A DNA stretch of 64,000 bases from Mytilus trossulus. Lineage: Eukaryota; Mollusca; Bivalvia; Mytilida; Mytilidae. The notes below the pieces were generated by a model, which saw only the letters and a program-made list of their open reading frames with translations, was not told the DNA's origin and did no database searches. The position numbers and the translations under genes are program-made. Within the stretch, counting starts at the first letter, position 1, and the number at the start of each line of letters is the position of its first letter. The stretch lies in contig NC_086380.1 of assembly GCF_036588685.1 (NCBI RefSeq), forward strand, positions 30,336,474-30,400,473. The letters run 5' to 3'. Shown here piece after piece: positions 59,201 to 64,000 of this stretch.

Positions 59201-61848
59201 TATCAAAACCTTTTAATTCTATTCTTGACCTTGATGCTGAATTTCCTACAAAAATTTGAATTTGATTTGAAGAAAAGTATTGTTGTACACACTATTTACA
59301 TGTAGGACCTCATTGTGAACTTCAGATGAAAATACTGAAAAACAGCAATAAACATAATGAAAGAGCTACATGTATTCCTATGCTCTGAGGAAAATGAGTA
59401 CAGGCAATATACATATATGTTTTGAAATAACATCCCATGTTCCTTCTACTCTCCAACATGCTCAACATTTGAAAGCTTTTTTCTTTTTTTGCACTCCTAG
59501 AATTACATTGTACATTTTTGTACATGCGACCAGGACTTTTTGAGTCTTTAAAATTAGGTATATTTTCTAATTTTTCATTTATTTCAGAATTCAAGTCTCA
59601 TTGAGGATGATTATGAAACTAAACACGCCATAAGAAGACAGCCATTTCAATGGAAACCAAATCTGCCTGACGTAGTCTCAAACAACAGCACTAAAATTGT
59701 ACCCTGTAGGAATTCCGTCCAAGGAAAGTTGATAATTGTTGATGAAAGAGGTATACTTTAGTTCTGATATACTCTGATTTCATTCTACACACAAGAGTTA
59801 CTTGATAGCATTTAAGGGAGTTGGCCTCTCAGTTTCAAAGTAATTAACTTTTCAAAACACTAGTTTATATTGAAAAGGGATTAATAATAATCGATAAAGG
59901 AGTCCAAAGAGCAAAACAAATATATAGGTTATCGTGCTTGTTTTCGAGATATTAGCCATTGAAATTTTAGCGGGAAAATATTCTCTCTTGACTTTTCATA
60001 GCTTTATCATTGACAAGTTGAAACTCTCAATAACTGTTAAAAAGTAATTAAATTTTATCAGACTTTAACAGATGGCTCATCATTATACTGTTAAAGATTT
60101 ACAAAAAGAAAAATGAGGGTCACTGGGCAATTTTTTTAAGGCATACAAATGGATAAAGCCAGAGGATTCCGAAAATTTGACAAAAAATCCAAAACATGAC
60201 AAACCAGCTTCCTTAACATCTATCATATACAATATAAGGATCAATCAAACATTGTCTGCATGTTACATGTAACATGAGCTAATAGTAGTGTCACCTTCAA
60301 GGCCTTACAGTTTAATTCGAGTTAAAAGAGTTTTAGATATGTTAGAAGTAGGAATTAAATTTGCTAATAGTGACATCTTTTCATAGCTTCAAATTCAATT
60401 TGAAAAAACTGGTAAAACAAAACATTTCTTTTCCAGATCTGTCATATATATTATGTTAAAAGCACAATTTTATCTTGAGTCCTCTCACTGTAGCTTTAAG
60501 AATTCTTTTATTCTGATTTTACAGGGTATATCTGCAACAGAACCGAATTGGACAATAGAGGATGTTGTGATGTAACTCTTCAGCATATATCAAAGCATCG
60601 CTGTGATAAGTGTAGTAGTAATGGCTGCTGTGAACAGTTTGAATTCTGTGTTTCTTGTTGTTTAAATCCTGAAAAGGTAATGAATACAAATTTTATGATA
60701 AATATAAGATTTGAATATAAGTTATCTGTTGAACTAAGGACTTATATATATATATATGTATATACAGCAATATAAATTAGCTTTTAACAGTCCCAGTTGA
60801 ACACAGAACTGAGAAGACATGCATGAAATATCTTCGTAATCTTTATCCCTGCATGTGACAGGTGATTTGGACTCCAACCTTAATTTGCTGGATTAGTCAG
60901 TTTTCCTACTGAAAATTGGTTGGGCCTTCCAGCTGCCTCTGCTTAAAAAACTGTCCACTGCAAAATAGTGAATAGTGCTGTAAGTGTGGTAACTCACACA
61001 AAAAGTCAACCAATCAATTAATTGATCAGTAAATGCTTAATATCTCCAATCTTTAGGATAATGATATGATCATATTCTATTTTCAATACCTTATATCTAT
61101 TATTTAAGTGGACAGTAACTTAAGTTGTTGTTTGAATATTTGTTATAACAGCTTTACAGAATTATATTTATATCATATATTTTTTTAGAAATCTCTGTTA
61201 ACAAGGGTGTTAGAAGAAGCAAGACAGTTAGGAGATAGATCTTTAGCATCCGTTGGGGATCAATTCGAGTTGTGTTTAGCTAAATGTAGAACATCGTCTC
61301 AGGTAATCTTTTATTATATACAGTGATTGTCTATCTTCTGCCATATAATGATTTTGATTTTAAAAACTAAGGCTACAAAGTCTAAATATAATTTGAGGGT
61401 TATAGGATTTTGGAATTAAATTGTTAAAAATTGGTTTAAAAGGAACATACATTAAAATATTATTCATTGGATCACAAATTGAAGTATTCAACCAATTACA
61501 AATTTACTTTATAAATATATGCAGACTTAGGAGTCTCTGGCCTTTGTTAGTCTTGTATTATTTTAATTTTAGTTTCTTGTGTACAATTCGGGTTGTTGTC
61601 CCTTTGACACATTCCCCATTTCCATTCTCAATTTTATAAATATCCATGAAAGTGCAAGTTTTCCTCAATCCATAAAAATTGGTATCTACAGTAGTATTAT
61701 TGTGTAAAACTACAAATACAACAAATGCTTTAACAATTATGTAATTTTCTAATTTCAGAGTGTTCAGCATGAAAATTCTTACAGAAATCCAAAAGCCAAG
61801 TACTGTTATGGAGGAAATCCACCGGAACTATTGTCTCTAACTTCATAA
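53201..61848 (+). CDS. SPRING1: SPRING1 (C12orf49) homologue, SREBF pathway regulator in Golgi (5 exons, 205 aa)
   Basis: Exons 53201-53299, 59588-59750, 60525-60676, 61189-61302 and 61759-61848 have GT/AG sites and matching phases, 618 nt in total. That gives 205 residues, the same length as the human protein as I recall it. Residues 10-13 are basic and 14-28 are a single hydrophobic membrane segment ([15 protein letters not shown]), so it is a type II Golgi membrane protein. The lumenal part is cysteine-rich: 'CRNSVQGK', 'GCCDV', '[19 protein letters not shown]', '[19 protein letters not shown]', '[11 protein letters not shown]'. These are hallmarks of the family. An in-frame TAG five codons upstream supports the start; a second ATG lies two codons in. 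The known role is to support SCAP/S1P-dependent SREBP activation. Intron 1 is 6.3 kb and packed with repeats. Confidence 0.96.
53560..54080 (+). pseudogene. LINE ORF2 3'-end relic in SPRING1 intron 1
   Basis: Shifted frames read '[13 protein letters not shown]', then an internal gap, then '[20 protein letters not shown]' and '[10 protein letters not shown]'. This is the C-terminal region of a non-LTR retrotransposon ORF2 of the CR1/Jockey-like kind. Stops and frameshifts make it inactive. Confidence 0.6.
54090..56920 (+). other. SPRING1 intron 1, no recognised element
   Basis: AT-rich. The 101-codon ORF at 56389-56694 and the 84-codon ORF at 55723-55977 have no motif I recognise, and I would not call them genes. 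Confidence 0.5.
56921..57836. mobile_element. hAT-like non-autonomous DNA transposon in SPRING1 intron 1
   Basis: Ends are CAGGGTTTCCGCTGG and its inverted partner CCAGGGGAAACCCTG. The immediate flanks on both sides read AAGAGT, a target-site duplication. CAGGG-type termini are typical of the hAT superfamily. The interior carries 'cgccattttcgc'/'ggcgaaaaa' words, an internal repeat (57346 and 57516, about 170 bp apart) and a run of 24 G. No transposase ORF. Confidence 0.65.
57681..57704 (+). repeat. Poly-G run of 24
   Basis: An uninterrupted run of 24 G inside the hAT-like element. The length may vary between alleles or be a sequencing or assembly artefact. Confidence 0.9.
57840..59585 (+). 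other. SPRING1 intron 1, 3' part; no gene seen
   Basis: AT-rich with no recognised element. It ends in the polypyrimidine tract and TTTCAG acceptor at 59587. Confidence 0.5.
59812..60216. mobile_element. TTAA-bounded inverted-repeat element in SPRING1 intron 2
   Basis: Left end TTAAGGGAGTTGG and right end CCAGCTTCCTTAA are inverted with 7 of 9 bases matching inside the TTAA. I recognise the interior ('tagctttatcattgacaagt', 'ggcatacaaatggataaa') as a bivalve repeat. No ORF. Confidence 0.5.
61525..61640 (-). repeat. Family C fragment in SPRING1 intron 4
   Basis: Reverse complement of the ends of family C: 'ggagtctctggcctttgtta' and 'cgggttgttgtccctttgac'. The centre is deleted. A family I fragment follows at 61640-61690. 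Confidence 0.55.
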
Positions 61849-61960
61849 TCTATGTAATTAACATTCCAATGGACATTTTTTTTTGTATATATTGAACATA
61901 GTATAATTTATTGTGTAAATAGTATTTATATTTTTGTAAATTTTTGTTGTACCTTATATA

Positions 61961-63139
61961 ATGGCTACAGCTACCAAGAAACCCAAGGTGAAAAAGCCTG
62001 AGGAGAATCCATTTAAAGTTCTATGGATGAACTCCTGTTACCAACAAACTTTGTTACCAGATGCTCCATGGCATAAGGTAGGTAGGATATATCTGTAAGC
62101 CACAATATTTTAAGGAGACAACATGCAATGTACAAAATAAGATGAAGAGATTTGGAATGATTGCCCATAAGACAATTATCCTCTAGAGACTAATGCTGTA
62201 GTGTTAGCAATTATAGTTCATGATTCTACAATGAGCAAAAATGATAAAGCAAAAGCAAGCGATAATGGGTCTGTCATGCTAATTCAAACAGGAAAACCAA
62301 TGAACTTATTTATGTACAACTCTATTTATTTCATGGTTAGAATTTTATGCTTTTGAATTTTATATTGAATTAATATTATGTTGACATTGACTCAATGCAC
62401 CAGGTAAGTGTATTTTGACTTTTAAATAGACAAGTGCCTAAGTAGTTTGTGTGGAGAAACCTCTTTATAAAAAAACAAGAAAAAAAAAACAAGTGGGTCT
62501 CATTGGGGTCTAAGGGTGACACAGGATTGTCGATTTTTTGTAAGTGTGACACGTGAAAGTCAAATTATTGTGTCGTGAAAACGGAAAATGAGATCTTGCG
62601 GGACCCAGGAAATGACAAAAAATGAGATTTGCTTACATACATAGTGTAAGCGGATACAGGAATCTGACAAAACAGTAAGCGGGATCCAGGATCGGAACCC
62701 TCCAATGAGACCCCCAACCAAGACAATTGACTATGAGATATACTGCAAATAACAATGAATAAAGGATAGCACGACTAATCTGCAGTAAACACCAAGAGTT
62801 ATATATGATGTTATTGTTATTTTAGTGCAACCATTTTTAAAATCCACATGGTAGTGCTAATAATGATTTCCCCTCTGTTGAGATAAAAAAAATATTTGCG
62901 ACTGTGTAACCTTTTGTACAACAATGAATTCCTTTTCTTAATGACAAAAACTTCAAGATTTATATTTTTCATGTAAAGGTTATATGTTGCAGATTGAAGA
63001 TAAGATAGCAGAAAGTCTGACATTGAAAGTGGAGAGACAGTTTGGTAAACCAGAGAGGAAAGAGGCCCTCCTACAGAATCTGGGTATTCCATTCGTCAGC
63101 AAGTATTTACCTGATGCTGACTGGAACCCACAACTTTTG
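61961..63139 (+). CDS. Unrecognised gene, first two coding exons (continues beyond the window)
   Basis: Exon 1 (61961-62077, 39 codons) starts MATATKKPKVKKPEE, is lysine-rich, and ends at GTAGGT. Exon 2 (62993-63139, 49 codons) follows a TTGCAG acceptor and ends at GTAAGA. Both are phase 0 and join without a stop to an 88-residue N-terminus. The second exon contains 'RQFGKPERKEALLQNLGIPF' and 'YLPDADWNP', conserved-looking, charged and non-membrane. I do not recognise the family. The lysine-rich start suggests a soluble or cytoskeletal protein, but that is weak. The ATG lies 112 bp after the SPRING1 stop, so the two transcripts probably overlap or nearly so. Further exons must lie beyond 64000; I found none convincing in 63140-64000. 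Confidence 0.65.
62138..62300 (+). repeat. Diverged family D fragment
   Basis: Resembles 17755-17945 ('gagatttggaatgattgccc', 'aattcaaacaggaaaacca') but is strongly worn. Confidence 0.35.
62495..62713. mobile_element. 219-bp element with GGGTCTCATTGG inverted repeats
   Basis: Left GGGTCTCATTGGGG and right CCCTCCAATGAGACCC have 12 perfectly inverted bases. It contains 'gcgggacccagg', 'agcgggatccagga' and similar words. It is non-coding and lies in intron 1 of the unrecognised gene. Confidence 0.65.
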
Positions 63140-63203
63140 GTAAGAATAACTTTGAACTGGTACCCACATTATCTGGTTGATATTCTCTTCAAAGTCATTT
63201 CCA

Positions 63204-63412
63204 TTACGGTATAGAGGTTTTTTTTTCGTGGATGTAAAATTTCAAGGTTTTCATTGAATAAGGTATAAGAAATATTTTGGCGGATTCCTGATTTTATCAA
63301 TACCTTTGTATTTGCCGTTTTAAGTTGGCGGAATATATTTTGGCAAGTTTGTTCTATCCGAAAAAATAAGCGAAAATTTGCAACCCGCGAAAAATAACCA
63401 ATTATACGGTAT
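63204..63412. mobile_element. Possible MITE with ACGGTATA-type ends
   Basis: Left 'ttacggtatagaggtttttt...cgtgg' and right 'ccgcgaaaaataaccaatta...tacggta' are roughly inverted. ORFs on both strands across it are not supported as genes. Confidence 0.4.
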
Positions 63413-64000
63413 TTCTTATTAGGGTTGCTTCCCAAATCAATGTACTGATTCTTGCAGACTGGATTCTAAATCATGATAATAAAATTACACACGAGAATGG
63501 AAATGGAGAATGTGGAGAAAATAATCTGACTAAAGGACAGAAAACAGCTAATTGCAACCAATGGGTCTAACTTATTTTAAAAGAAGAAGAATAATAAGCA
63601 TAACTGCAAAGTCCATTCTTCATTTTCCTTTTGTTTGATTTTTCTTGCATACTGCAAGGCTCACTACTTCAAAATCATAAGGAGAATTGACTTCTGTTTT
63701 TGAAACTGATGGAAAGAATTGGTGGGACTTAGGAATAGAGAAGTGCTTTAAATTGTACCTCAATTTATTTGCAAAAATTCAATGCTTCAACTTTGTTTTG
63801 TTTTTTTTTATTTCTCAAGAAACAAAGTGTACTGTGGATTTGTTACTTCATATTTGTGGGATTCCTATTGTTGATTTCTTAGGTACATGTGAACTGGGAA
63901 TTCGTTGTTAGACAAAGTACACATTTTTTATATACAGTGTGTATGCAGACTTTGACAAAACAACCAAATCAAATATCAATGAAAACACATTTTTTCCTCA
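63413..64000 (+). other. Probable intron of the unrecognised gene; no exon found
   Basis: Contains a family I fragment near 63825-63880. The 74-codon ORF at 63687-63911 overlaps that fragment and is not supported. Confidence 0.45.

Noticed and set aside
1..64000. CRISPR arrays, bacterial operons or phage
   Set aside because: Spliceosomal introns, animal protein families and mollusc-type repeats show this is nuclear animal DNA; the tandem arrays lack CRISPR repeat-spacer structure.

Overview
The window is eukaryotic genomic DNA, AT-rich and intron-rich, with GT-AG splice sites and many dispersed repeats. The repeat families, and the proteins that can be spliced together, suggest a bivalve mollusc, most likely a mussel close to Mytilus. 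That assignment rests on recognising repeat families from memory and is an inference. I saw no rRNA, tRNA, CRISPR or prokaryotic operon.

Region 1 (1-27.4 kb) is a tandem array of a small gene family. Two complete paralogues, copy A (2001-7231) and copy B (20690-24995), each have three exons with identical lengths and phases (76, 498 and 275 nt) and encode 282-residue proteins: a signal peptide or membrane anchor, a farnesoic-acid-O-methyltransferase-like (Methyltransf_FA) domain, then a PAN/apple-like cysteine domain. Each complete gene has an extra partial unit upstream. For copy B this is a lone intact exon 1 at 13051-13126. For copy A it is the remains of intron 1 at 1-650, whose exon 1 would lie left of the window. 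The array may therefore carry tandem alternative first exons. Between the copies lie a near-perfect 116-bp palindrome, a decayed minus-strand gene relic (9886-11120) and many short repeats. A retroelement fragment has landed just 3' of copy B.

Region 2 (27.4-44.1 kb) has no gene I can support. It holds dispersed repeat families (called A-K here), a second reverse-transcriptase fragment, several minisatellites, and a nested transposon cluster at 40.9-44.1 kb.

Region 3 (44.1-64 kb) holds three conventional genes. A minus-strand RNFT1/RNFT2-type RING E3 ligase gene (44174-51164, eight coding exons, 431 aa) stands head-to-head with SPRING1/C12orf49 (53201-61848, five exons, 205 aa). About 2 kb separates the two start codons. 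As I recall, the same pair is adjacent and divergent in human 12q24. A third, unrecognised gene starts 112 bp after the SPRING1 stop codon and runs out of the window. Both RNFT and SPRING1 products act in the ER/Golgi membrane system: RNFT proteins in ER ubiquitylation, SPRING1 in SREBP/SCAP signalling.
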